DNA of 64,000 bases, taken from positions 62,001 to 126,000 of the forward strand of contig NZ_FNNV01000001.1 in assembly GCF_900106745.1 (NCBI RefSeq), written 5' to 3'. Both the position numbers and the translations under genes were made by a program. The notes below the pieces were generated by a model, which worked only from the letters and a program-made list of their open reading frames with translations, was not told where the DNA came from and made no database searches. This document shows, piece by piece, positions 25,309 to 33,708 of this stretch. Source of the DNA: Paenibacillus sp. CF384. GTDB taxonomy: Bacteria; Bacillota; Bacilli; Paenibacillales; Paenibacillaceae. Positions within the stretch are counted from its first letter, which is position 1. Each line of letters opens with the position of its first letter.

Positions 25309-25322
25309 TGTAATCGCTTTAT
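25309..25322 (+). promoter_or_regulatory. CRE-like site upstream of the locus A binding protein
   Basis: TGTAATCGCTTTAT matches 12 of 14 positions of the CcpA consensus, 80 bp before the lipoprotein start. Confidence 0.6.
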
Positions 25323-25401
25323 TATATTCTTGGCGTCTCGCTGACTGCATAATAAAAGCGTAGCACATATTGATGCAGGATATAGGGGAGGAAAGCAGCT
25401 G

Positions 25402-27180
25402 ATGTCGAAAAAAATGAAAGCGAAAGTAAAAGGCTCGGCAATACTTTCATTACTGATTATCATGACTACCGTAACGGCATGTAGCAACAACAACAAAGAC
25501 AACACAGCTTCCAATGCCAACAGTACGACAAACACAAGTACAAGCAGTAATGCAACTGAAAATGCAAGTGAAAACACAAACGCAGATGCAAACGCAAGCC
25601 AGGCAGCTACCACGCCGGACGGCCCGACCGGCAAATACAATCCGCCGATCGAAGTCACGACTGTACGCTCGGTCAATTCGGCCGCAGAGCTGCCTCCGGG
25701 CGATTCGCTTGACTCCAACATTTGGGTCAAGACGTTCCAAGAAGATCTTGGCATTAATTTGAAGAATGTCTGGAAAGTAAACGCTGCACAGTATCAGAAC
25801 AAAGTTGCCGTAACGATGGCATCCGGCGATATGCCGGACTTCATGGAAGTCGACGCCCAGCAGTTCCAGATCCTCGTAGAAGCCGGCACGATCGCTGATT
25901 TGACCGATGCCTACAGTACGTACGCTTCCGAAATGACGAAGAGCTCGATGGAAGCAAACAACAGCGTGAGGCTCAAAGCGGCAACAACGAAGGACGGCAA
26001 ACTCATGGGTATTCCATCGGACGGCGGAGATATCACCGATACCCAGCTTATCTATATTCGCAAAGACTGGCTGGCCAATGTGGGGCTTGAGGCGCCGAAG
26101 ACGATGGAGGATGTCGTCAATATCGCCTTGGCGTTCACTAAAAAGGATCCGGACAAGAACGGCAAGAACGATACGTACGGATTAAGCCTCGACTTAAACC
26201 TATTCAATGGTTGGTCCGGTCTGGACGGCTTCTTCAACGGCTACCACGCGTATCCGTTTAACCCGACCAAGGGCTCGGCAACAAGTCTGAACTTCATGAT
26301 AGGCGGGGACGGCAAAGCAATGTGGGCCGATACTCAGCCGGAAGTGAAGACAGCTCTCGGCAAGCTGGCCGATCTATTCAAGCAAGGCGCGATCTATCCG
26401 GAATTCAGCGTCATCGACGGCATGAAGTCCGCAGAACTCGTCACATCCGGCAAAGTCGGCATGTCGTTCGGCGCGTTCTGGGTGCCGACATGGCCGATCA
26501 ACAATATGTACAAAGATCTTGGCGCGGATTGGGGTATCTACCCGCTCGTATCGTCCGACGATAAGCCGGCACTCTCGCAGAGCATGACCGGATTGCCTTC
26601 GCACTTCTATGTCGTAAGCAAGAAGGCCGAACATCCGGAAGCTCCAATCTTGATGTTGAATACTTATATTGAAAAACTATACGGAAACTTCGACAAAAAT
26701 TACCACACGGTTACGGTAGATGGCAAGGACTTCGGCGTCTTCGGTCTTTCGCCGGTCCGCGGAGGCATGCCGGGCAACAATCCGAAGGCGGCTGCCGCAG
26801 TTCAAGCCGCTAGAGAATCCGGCGACACGTCCACGCTGAACGACGAACAGAAGCAATATTTCGAGCAGGTGGCCAAATTCGAAGCCGGAGACAAGGACAT
26901 GTGGGCTGCGAACAAACTGTGGACAGCTGACGGGGTATTCAGTCTCCTTGGTAAGTATAGCGACAATAACTTGGTCTTCCAGTCGGCGTATGTAGGCAAT
27001 CCGACGACGACAATGATTGCCAAAGGTCCTTCGCTTCGTGACGAAGAAGTCAAGATGATGACCTCAATCATCATGGGCTCGAAGCCGCTCGACTATTTCG
27101 ACGAGTGGGCGGCAAACTGGCTGAAATCCGGCGGTCAGGAGATCCTCGACGAAGTGAACGCAAGCGGTCAAGTTCGATAA
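25402..27180 (+). CDS. Sugar ABC transporter substrate-binding lipoprotein (LplA-like), locus A
   Basis: 592 residues. A lipoprotein signal peptide with lipobox TVTAC (C27) is followed by an N/T/S/A-rich linker of about 45 residues and an extracellular solute-binding protein family 1 fold. The large size (over 500 residues) is typical of the LplA/YtcQ type that binds oligosaccharides and serves LplB/YtcP permeases. Ribosome site GGGGAGG at 25386-25392. It follows the regulator pair and precedes two permeases. No ATPase gene is in this operon; such systems usually share the MsmX/UgpC-type ATPase encoded elsewhere. Substrate inferred to be an oligosaccharide from locus A enzymes. Confidence 0.92.
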   Translation: MSKKMKAKVKGSAILSLLIIMTTVTACSNNNKDNTASNANSTTNTSTSSNATENASENTNADANASQAATTPDGPTGKYNPPIEVTTVRSVNSAAELPPGDSLDSNIWVKTFQEDLGINLKNVWKVNAAQYQNKVAVTMASGDMPDFMEVDAQQFQILVEAGTIADLTDAYSTYASEMTKSSMEANNSVRLKAATTKDGKLMGIPSDGGDITDTQLIYIRKDWLANVGLEAPKTMEDVVNIALAFTKKDPDKNGKNDTYGLSLDLNLFNGWSGLDGFFNGYHAYPFNPTKGSATSLNFMIGGDGKAMWADTQPEVKTALGKLADLFKQGAIYPEFSVIDGMKSAELVTSGKVGMSFGAFWVPTWPINNMYKDLGADWGIYPLVSSDDKPALSQSMTGLPSHFYVVSKKAEHPEAPILMLNTYIEKLYGNFDKNYHTVTVDGKDFGVFGLSPVRGGMPGNNPKAAAAVQAARESGDTSTLNDEQKQYFEQVAKFEAGDKDMWAANKLWTADGVFSLLGKYSDNNLVFQSAYVGNPTTTMIAKGPSLRDEEVKMMTSIIMGSKPLDYFDEWAANWLKSGGQEILDEVNASGQVR

Positions 27181-27191
27181 GACTTAGGAGA

Positions 27192-27229
27192 GGGATAGGG
27201 GCTAACCGCTAGCCGCTATCCCTTCTTTG
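27192..27229 (+). terminator. Attenuating hairpin between binding protein and permease
   Basis: GGGATAG/CTATCCC outer stem with GGCTA/TAGCC inside, then TTCTTTG. Incomplete termination here would yield more binding protein than permease. Confidence 0.7.
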
Positions 27230-27252
27230 TATCATGGCAGGAGGGGAATCGA

Positions 27253-28152
27253 TTGAGCCGCAGAAATTGGGGTTTGGAATGGCCGCTGCATCTGATGCTG
27301 GTTCCGGGTCTGGTTATTGCGCTGATATTCAGCTATGGTCCGATGGTCGGCCTCGTCATCGCATTTCAGAATTTTATACCGGTTAAAGGGATCTTTCATT
27401 CGGAGTGGGTCGGACTCGAACATTTCAAGTATATCTACCACTTGTCCGAAACAAGAGATGTGCTAAGGAATACGGTATTCATCGCATTTATGAAAATCGT
27501 CGGCGGCTTGTTCGCGCCGCTCATCACCGCGCTACTACTGAACGAAATCAGGATTAAGTACTTCAAGCGCACCGTCCAGACGATCGTCTACATGCCGCAC
27601 TTCCTGTCTTGGGTTATTATGGCCGGCATCTTGCTGGATGTGCTCTCGCCGACATCGGGGATTGTGAATCAATTCATTTCATGGCTGGGGTTCGATAAAG
27701 TGTTCTTCCTCGGTAACGATAAATGGTTCCCTTACGTGCTGGCGGGAACCGATGTATTGAAGGAATTCGGTTTCGGAACGATTGTCTACTTGGCTGCCAT
27801 TACCGCAGTAAATCCGTCGCTGTACGAAGCCGCCGTTCTGGACGGGGCTAATCGCATGCAACAAACGCTTAACGTAACGATTCCCGCGATCATTCCGATC
27901 ACGATATTGCTTACGACACTCGCGCTCGGCAACGTTATGAACGCCGGCTTCGACCAAGTCTTCAACCTGTACAGCCCATCCGTCTATTCAACCGGCGATA
28001 TTCTCGACACGTACGTTTACCGGATCGGACTGGCCAGTGCCCAATATGGAGTGGCGACCGCCATCGGACTGTTCAAGTCGGTAATCTCGCTCATCCTCAT
28101 TTCGTTGTCTTATCTCGCGGCCTACCGTTTCGCAAATTATCGTATCTTCTGA
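27253..28152 (+). CDS. ABC sugar permease, LplB type
   Basis: 299 residues with six membrane helices. TTG start after AGGAGGGG (6-nt spacing). The EAA loop that docks the ATPase reads EAAVLDGANRMQQTL. With the next gene it forms the heterodimeric channel for the locus A oligosaccharide. 21 bases separate it from the next permease. Confidence 0.93.
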   Translation: MSRRNWGLEWPLHLMLVPGLVIALIFSYGPMVGLVIAFQNFIPVKGIFHSEWVGLEHFKYIYHLSETRDVLRNTVFIAFMKIVGGLFAPLITALLLNEIRIKYFKRTVQTIVYMPHFLSWVIMAGILLDVLSPTSGIVNQFISWLGFDKVFFLGNDKWFPYVLAGTDVLKEFGFGTIVYLAAITAVNPSLYEAAVLDGANRMQQTLNVTIPAIIPITILLTTLALGNVMNAGFDQVFNLYSPSVYSTGDILDTYVYRIGLASAQYGVATAIGLFKSVISLILISLSYLAAYRFANYRIF

Positions 28153-28173
28153 TAAGTCGCAAGGAGGATTGTT

Positions 28174-29061
28174 ATGATTCAACCCTACTCATGGAGTCGC
28201 AAGTTGTTCGTAGGTTTCAACTATACGCTGCTTGCGGTCTTGTCTCTAATATGTCTTCTGCCTTTGATTAACGTCTTCTCCGTATCCTTAAGCTCTGCAA
28301 CCGCGATCGAAGCAGGCAAAGTTACCTTATGGCCGGTCGATTTCACTACGAAGGCGTATGAGTTTGTTGCAAGGAAGCATGAGTTTCTGGTCTCGATGGG
28401 CATATCGGCACAACGCGTAGCGCTTGGCGTCTCCATTAACATGCTGTTAACGTTGCTTACAGCCTATCCGTTGTCCAAGGAAGCGGCGAACTTGAAGTTC
28501 CGGACGGGATACGCCTGGATCTTCGTCTTCACGATGTTGTTCTCCGGGGGATTAATTCCTTCTTATATGGTTGTCCGTAATTTGCATCTGCTCGACAGTC
28601 TCTGGGCGCTTGTTCTCCCCGGGGCGCTTCCGATATTCAATGTCATTCTGATGCTCAACTTCTTCAGAGGGTTACCGAAGGAGCTGTCGGAGTCGGCGTT
28701 CATGGACGGCGCCGGACATTGGCAGACGCTCTGGCGTATTATCGTGCCGTTATCGATGCCGTCGATTGCAACGGTTACGTTGTTCGCAATCGTTATGCAC
28801 TGGAACGAATGGTTCAATGGGCTGATCTATATGAACGATCCGATCCACTATCCGCTTGCCAGCTACTTACAGACCATTGTCGTCCGTTTGGATATGTCTA
28901 CCATATCCGACCCCGCGATGATTCTATTGTTATCGCAGTTGAACGATCGCTCGGTGCGAGCGGCTCAAATTTTCCTCGGCATGGTACCTGTGCTGTGCGT
29001 TTATCCGTTTCTGCAGCGGTACTTCATGAGCGGTATGACGCTTGGAAGCGTCAAGGAGTAA
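28174..29061 (+). CDS. ABC sugar permease, YtcP/LplC type
   Basis: 295 residues, six helices, ending in the family's typical PFLQRYFMSGMTLGSVKE. The EAA loop is ESAFMDGAGHWQTLW. Ribosome site AAGGAGG. Partner of the preceding permease. A weak hairpin (GCCGTCC...AGGGCGG with a T-rich tail) separates it from the lyase gene. Confidence 0.93.
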   Translation: MIQPYSWSRKLFVGFNYTLLAVLSLICLLPLINVFSVSLSSATAIEAGKVTLWPVDFTTKAYEFVARKHEFLVSMGISAQRVALGVSINMLLTLLTAYPLSKEAANLKFRTGYAWIFVFTMLFSGGLIPSYMVVRNLHLLDSLWALVLPGALPIFNVILMLNFFRGLPKELSESAFMDGAGHWQTLWRIIVPLSMPSIATVTLFAIVMHWNEWFNGLIYMNDPIHYPLASYLQTIVVRLDMSTISDPAMILLLSQLNDRSVRAAQIFLGMVPVLCVYPFLQRYFMSGMTLGSVKE

Positions 29062-29144
29062 GACGTTGCCCGCTAAGCCGTCCTTTTCTTCGGAGTAGGG
29101 CGGTTTTCTTTGATTCTTATTGGAACTGGGGAGGAGATCATACG

Positions 29145-31037
29145 ATGTTATTTGAACGTTATGGGTCGGCGCGGCTTGAGGAGCTAGGCTTCGGAGAGGG
29201 TCCTTACGCGCCGTTCCCGAAAGCGGAAGACCGCGAATCCTGGGGATCCATCTCAGCTGAGAGAAGAGAGAGTTGGCTGCGGAATGCGGAACGTTATGCG
29301 GAGTATGGGTGGCCGGCTCTTAAGGTGTCGGACTATCGCGCTTATTGGACGAGCGGTGACTTGTCGCGCCTCAGTCTTGCCTACTTCGAACGGAGAAGCG
29401 TGCTCGGCATTCTCGTCATCGCCGAATGCATGGAAGGCGAAGGTAAATACCTCGATCAGATATTGAACGGGATATTCGCCATCTGCGAGGAGACGACCTG
29501 GGTGCCTCCTGGCCATCGCAGCCACTGGAAGGAATTCGATAAACAAGAGAGCATCCCAAGCAGTACGGAATATGGAGTCGAGCTGTCTTCTGTGGAAACG
29601 GCGCGGCTGCTCCTATGGAGTCACTATTTGCTTGGAAGCAAGTTCGACGCGATCAGCCCGCGAATTAACGAGCGCATCGTCCGGGAGACGAAGGAGCGTG
29701 TGCTGATTCCTTACCTTGAGCACGACGATTACTGGTGGCAGGGCTTCACGCCTGGCGAGCGGATCAACAACTGGAACCCGTGGTGCAACGGCCCGGTGCT
29801 CGCGGGATTCCTGCTCATCGAGGAAGATCCGAAGGTCAGAAGCGCGGGAATTGCCAAGGTAATGAGAAGCCTCGATGCGTTCATCGCGACTTATCCGGCA
29901 GACGGCTGCTGTGACGAAGGACCTTCATATTGGAGTGCATCCGGGGGCGGCTTATATGAATGTCTGGAGATGCTGTCGCTTGCGTCGCAAGGACGTTTCG
30001 ATATATTCGGGGAGCAGATCGTGAAGGATATTGGCGCTTATATGCCCAAAGTACACATTCATGGCGAGTATTACGTTGCTTTCGCCGATTGCGATGCAAA
30101 GGCGAGTCCGGCAGGCGGAGGTGTATATCGCTACGGCGTTAGCTCGGGGGATGAGTCGCTCGTCCGTCTCGGCGCCAGCTTGCCGCCAAGCGGGGATGCA
30201 AGCACACGAATTTGGTTTAATCTATACGGCTATGCGCGGGATTTGTTCGTTGAGAAGGAGAGGCTCGCGCAAGAATCGAAGGCACCTTATCTGCGGGACG
30301 CCTGGTTCAGCGTTACCCAAGTGATGACCGCAAGGGAGCATGAAGACACCGAGCAAGGCTTGTACGTCGCGGCCAAAGGCGGCAACAACGTGGAGGCGCA
30401 TAATCATAACGACGTCGGCGGTTTCCTCGTGTTCGCCGATGGCTATCCGCTGCTTGTAGATCTAGGCACCGAGGAGTACAAGGCGCAGACGTTCAGCGCG
30501 AGGCGCTATGAGCTATGGTATCTGCAATCGCAGTACCATAACCTGCCAACGGTGCGCGGGGTTCTGCAGCATGACGGTGGGCGGTACAAAGCCAGCTATG
30601 CGGAATATTCACAGCAAGGCGGCCGCTCAGAGCTTCGAATGGATATCGCGGGCGCGTATCCGGAGGAAGCAGGCATTGCGACTTGGGAGCGTACGGTACG
30701 GCTTGATCGGGAGGGCGTTCCATCTGTGACAGTCGGAGACGCATTTACAATGAAAGACGGCGCTCCGGCGGACATGTTCCATTCGTTGATCACTCCTTGC
30801 GAGCCAATAGTCGGGGACGAGGGAAGCGACGAGATTTTGCTGACTTACGCGCCGGGCAAGCAGGCGGTCATCCATTACGACGCCGAGCATCTTCGCGTGC
30901 GAATCGAGAAGATCGATTTCATGGATAGCCGACTGAGAAGAAACTGGGGCGACCAGATGTATCGCATCTTGCTGGAGGAACGGCAGCCGGTCGCTGCCGG
31001 CGAGAGAACGATCACCGTTACGCTCGATCGCGGCTGA
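29145..31037 (+). CDS. Heparinase II/III-fold polysaccharide/oligosaccharide lyase
   Basis: 630 residues from the ATG at 29145 (GGGGAGGAG at 29129-29137); the reading frame is open much further upstream but only as overlap with the permease. An alpha/alpha-toroid domain (1-about 330) is followed by the beta-sandwich 'Heparinase II/III-like' domain. Candidate catalytic groups are Y262 in EGPSYWS and H419/H421 in AHNHNDVGG, the metal/catalytic motif of the fold; NNWNPWCN is also typical. Such lyases cleave uronate-containing glycans by beta-elimination, giving the unsaturated products GH88 removes. No signal peptide, so it works on imported oligosaccharides. PL family unresolved. Confidence 0.88.
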   Translation: MLFERYGSARLEELGFGEGPYAPFPKAEDRESWGSISAERRESWLRNAERYAEYGWPALKVSDYRAYWTSGDLSRLSLAYFERRSVLGILVIAECMEGEGKYLDQILNGIFAICEETTWVPPGHRSHWKEFDKQESIPSSTEYGVELSSVETARLLLWSHYLLGSKFDAISPRINERIVRETKERVLIPYLEHDDYWWQGFTPGERINNWNPWCNGPVLAGFLLIEEDPKVRSAGIAKVMRSLDAFIATYPADGCCDEGPSYWSASGGGLYECLEMLSLASQGRFDIFGEQIVKDIGAYMPKVHIHGEYYVAFADCDAKASPAGGGVYRYGVSSGDESLVRLGASLPPSGDASTRIWFNLYGYARDLFVEKERLAQESKAPYLRDAWFSVTQVMTAREHEDTEQGLYVAAKGGNNVEAHNHNDVGGFLVFADGYPLLVDLGTEEYKAQTFSARRYELWYLQSQYHNLPTVRGVLQHDGGRYKASYAEYSQQGGRSELRMDIAGAYPEEAGIATWERTVRLDREGVPSVTVGDAFTMKDGAPADMFHSLITPCEPIVGDEGSDEILLTYAPGKQAVIHYDAEHLRVRIEKIDFMDSRLRRNWGDQMYRILLEERQPVAAGERTITVTLDRG

Positions 31038-31061
31038 AGATGGATGATAGGCGATAAACGA

Positions 31062-31100
31062 CAGCAAGGCTGCCAGGAATAATGACTGGCAGCCTTGCTG
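31062..31100 (+). terminator. Terminator at the end of locus A
   Basis: 15-bp perfect stem CAGCAAGGCTGCCAG/CTGGCAGCCTTGCTG followed by TGTT. Confidence 0.85.
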
Positions 31101-31153
31101 TGTTAAGAGGAGTATAATTTGCAGCGTATTGTAACCAGCAAATGGAATAATAA

Positions 31154-31175
31154 GAGACTGCCCTTGAGCAGTCTC
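31154..31175 (-). terminator. Terminator of the small basic protein gene
   Basis: GAGACTGC/GCAGTCTC palindrome; on the minus strand it is followed by a T-rich TTATTATT run. Confidence 0.75.
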
Positions 31176-31182
31176 ATCATCG

Positions 31183-31377
31183 TTACTTTTTGATCGTTTG
31201 TATGATTTCCCGTGCTTTGTTATAAACGAATCTTTCCCATCTCGCTAGTAATCCGGTTCCATTCTCACCGTTGGCAAGTTGAGCAGCGTGACGTTTGTGA
31301 AACGCTGCAACTCGTTGATTATGCTTGTTATGAGCTGTATTGAACCGATCGTGGCGAAGGTGTGTTTTGGCGTGCAT
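31183..31377 (-). CDS. Small histidine-rich basic protein, unknown
   Basis: 64 residues from the ATG at 31377 (AAGGA about 8 nt upstream on the minus strand). Very basic and His/Asn-rich (HAKTHLRHDRFN, AHNKHNQR, HKRHAAQ), ending REIIQTIKK. No membrane segment. It has its own ribosome site, an AT-rich upstream region with TATATT, and its own terminator, which together support a real gene. I recognise no family; the composition would allow nucleic-acid or metal binding but nothing more can be claimed. Confidence 0.6.
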   Translation of the reverse strand: MHAKTHLRHDRFNTAHNKHNQRVAAFHKRHAAQLANGENGTGLLARWERFVYNKAREIIQTIKK

Positions 31378-31513
31378 AGACAATTCCTTCTTCCATTTTT
31401 ATTTTAATATATCATGCAGGATAAAGCATCTTCAACAAGTGGTTATATTATCGTCTACTAAATAATATGACCATTTTACCTGTGCTATTATTATTTTAGT
31501 TTGGTTCGATGGC

Positions 31514-31530
31514 CCTCTACGATTCGTTAG
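31514..31530 (-). repeat. Isolated copy of the CTAACGAATCGTRGAGG repeat
   Basis: The reverse complement of these 17 bases differs by one base from 21349-21365. It lies in the 281-bp gene-free stretch 31384-31664, where I see nothing else convincing. Confidence 0.6.
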
Positions 31531-31664
31531 AGGAATCAGCGATCAACAGTGGGTGGATAGCTGCTGACTGGGTTTTCATAAGACGGAGGAATACAATCTC
31601 TATTCCATCAAGAAGGAATAACTAGAGTAGGCAGCTAAGCCAATGTGAGAAAATCCGTTAAAAC

Positions 31665-33380
31665 TTAACCGCCGAACTGCGCTTCGTGCAGCCTGGCGTA
31701 GACGCCGCGTCGCGCAAGCAGCTCGTCGTGGCTGCCTTCCTCGGAGATGCCATCCTCTGTTACGACGACTATGCGGTCGGCGTGGCGTATGGTAGCCAAT
31801 CGATGTGCAATGATCAATGTCGTTCGGTTCCATGACAGATCCTCAAGTGACTGTTGGATGTTTTGTTCCGTCTCAGTGTCTAGCGCTGACGTTGCCTCGT
31901 CGAGTATCAGGATCGGCGGGTTCTTTAGGAACATGCGGGCTATCGCCAGGCGCTGGCGCTGCCCACCGGACAGTTTGAGCCCGCGTTCCCCGATAACGGT
32001 GTCGAGTCCGTCTGGAAGCGTCTCTAGGAATAGTTCCAAATAGGCGTTCCTTGCAGCTTCTAAAATGTCGGATTCGGAGGCGTCGAGCCGACCGTAGACG
32101 ATATTCTCACGGATCGTCCCGTTGAATAGAAACACGTCCTGCTGCACGAAACCGATTTGACTGCGCAGCGAGCGCTGCGTCATGCGGCGGATGTCTAGTC
32201 CGTCGATCAGGATCGCCCCGGCATCTATCTCGTAGAAGCGTGGAATGAGCGAGCATAGCGTAGATTTGCCGGCGCCCGACGGGCCGACGATTGCGATCGT
32301 TTCCCCTTGGCGAACTTGCAAATTCACATGCTGTAGTACCTTCGTGTGTCCCTCATATCCGAACGACACATTGCGAAACTCGATATCTCCGCGCAATCTC
32401 TGCACATCAACGGCTCCCGGCTCGTCAAGAATGTCCGGCTCCGTGTCCAACAGTTCGCACGAGCGCTTGAAGCCGGCCATCCCTTTTGGGTAAATATCCA
32501 TCAAGGTATTGATTCGTTCGATCGGCTTTAAAAAGATGTTTACGTATAGAAGGAACCCGATAAATTCTCCGTAACTTAATTTGCCTTCATAGGAGAACCA
32601 CGCACCTATAAGGAGTGCAAGCAAAGAAATAAGCCGCGTCATCAGGTACATGCCCGATGCATAGTACGACATCATCAAATTAGATCGCAGCTTTGCAAGC
32701 CGTAACCGATTATTGTTTTCGCGGAACGTTTCGACTTCGTGCGCTTCGTTGCCGAACGCTTTGACGACGCGAATGCCGGAAACGCTATCGTCGACGCGAG
32801 CGCTTATGTCGGCGATGCGGGAATACATGCTCCCAGCGACGTCATGCAACTTCTTGCTAAAATATACGATGAGCCATACGAGAACAGGCACGATTAGGCT
32901 CGTGATGAGCGCAAGCTCCCAATTGACCGTCAGCATGATGCCGAATGCCCCCGCGAACGTAAGGAGTACGATAAACAGCTCCTCCGGTCCGTGATGCGCC
33001 AATTCCCCGATTTCCCATAAATCGTTCGTTAGCCGTGACAGAAGCGAGCCTGTCTTCGAATTGTCGAAATAGCGGAACGACAGCTTCTGCACGTGCTCGA
33101 ACAGCCGCTGGCGCATGTCGGTCTCGATGTTGATGCCGAGCTTATGTCCGAAGTAGCCGACAATAAAATTCAGCCAAGTTGTTAGCAGGTACAAGCTGAG
33201 CAATCCAACGCTGACCAGCACGATCATTGGCCAGTTGTGGCTAGGCAGCAGGGTATCGACCATCCATTGTACGGCGAGCGGGAATGCGAGCTCGAGCAGC
33301 GCGACGACTACGGCGCATGTTAAATCTATCGTGAATAACATCTTATATGCCGAATAATAGGCAATAAAACGACGAATCAT
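31665..33380 (-). CDS. ABC exporter half-transporter (fused membrane and ATPase domains)
   Basis: 571 residues. Six membrane helices (about 1-310) precede the nucleotide-binding domain with Walker A GPSGAGKST (around residue 367), signature LSGGQRQR, Walker B ILILDEATSALD and a switch histidine in IIAHRL. Works as a homodimer, or as half of a heterodimer, to export lipids, drugs or peptides; the type is MsbA/BmrA/YknU-like and the substrate is not readable. Ribosome site GGAGGTGAGG. Monocistronic and divergent from uxuA; no partner half-transporter is adjacent, favouring a homodimer. Confidence 0.93.
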   Translation of the reverse strand: MIRRFIAYYSAYKMLFTIDLTCAVVVALLELAFPLAVQWMVDTLLPSHNWPMIVLVSVGLLSLYLLTTWLNFIVGYFGHKLGINIETDMRQRLFEHVQKLSFRYFDNSKTGSLLSRLTNDLWEIGELAHHGPEELFIVLLTFAGAFGIMLTVNWELALITSLIVPVLVWLIVYFSKKLHDVAGSMYSRIADISARVDDSVSGIRVVKAFGNEAHEVETFRENNNRLRLAKLRSNLMMSYYASGMYLMTRLISLLALLIGAWFSYEGKLSYGEFIGFLLYVNIFLKPIERINTLMDIYPKGMAGFKRSCELLDTEPDILDEPGAVDVQRLRGDIEFRNVSFGYEGHTKVLQHVNLQVRQGETIAIVGPSGAGKSTLCSLIPRFYEIDAGAILIDGLDIRRMTQRSLRSQIGFVQQDVFLFNGTIRENIVYGRLDASESDILEAARNAYLELFLETLPDGLDTVIGERGLKLSGGQRQRLAIARMFLKNPPILILDEATSALDTETEQNIQQSLEDLSWNRTTLIIAHRLATIRHADRIVVVTEDGISEEGSHDELLARRGVYARLHEAQFGG

Positions 33381-33648
33381 GACCTCACCTCCAAATGACT
33401 TTCACCGAATTCACATAGACAAAAGCACACCTAAAGAAACCTGCCTTTACGGACAAGTTTACTCCTATCGTGTACGAACGCTATACAAGACTCTTCGGCT
33501 TAGTTGAGAGTGAGGAGCAGCATGCTGCAGATTCTCCTTTATTTCCCGATTTTTACAAACCTATCGTATCACCAAGGCTTTGTCCAAGTGAATAGAGAAA
33601 AGCAAAATCCGCAATCGCTGTATAGTTTGACATTTACTTTCTCACTTA

Positions 33649-33708
33649 CTCGTACACTGTATTATTGAGCTTGTTCGATGCTAAATCGACGCGGAGGGAT
33701 AACGATGA
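33649..33708 (+). repeat. 60-bp leader shared with the 3.6-kb gene (copy 2)
   Basis: Matches 3540-3599 at 51 of 60 positions without gaps, covering leader, ribosome site and start codon of uxuA. The rest of the 324-bp gap 33381-33704 holds the divergent starts, a TTGACA at 33627-33632 and the palindrome GCAGCATGCTGC at 33517-33528. Confidence 0.85.

Noticed and set aside
28719-29144. Possible N-terminal extension of the heparinase-fold gene
   Set aside because: The frame is open but overlaps the permease gene; GGGGAGGAG before the ATG at 29145 and the family's length support the shorter protein.
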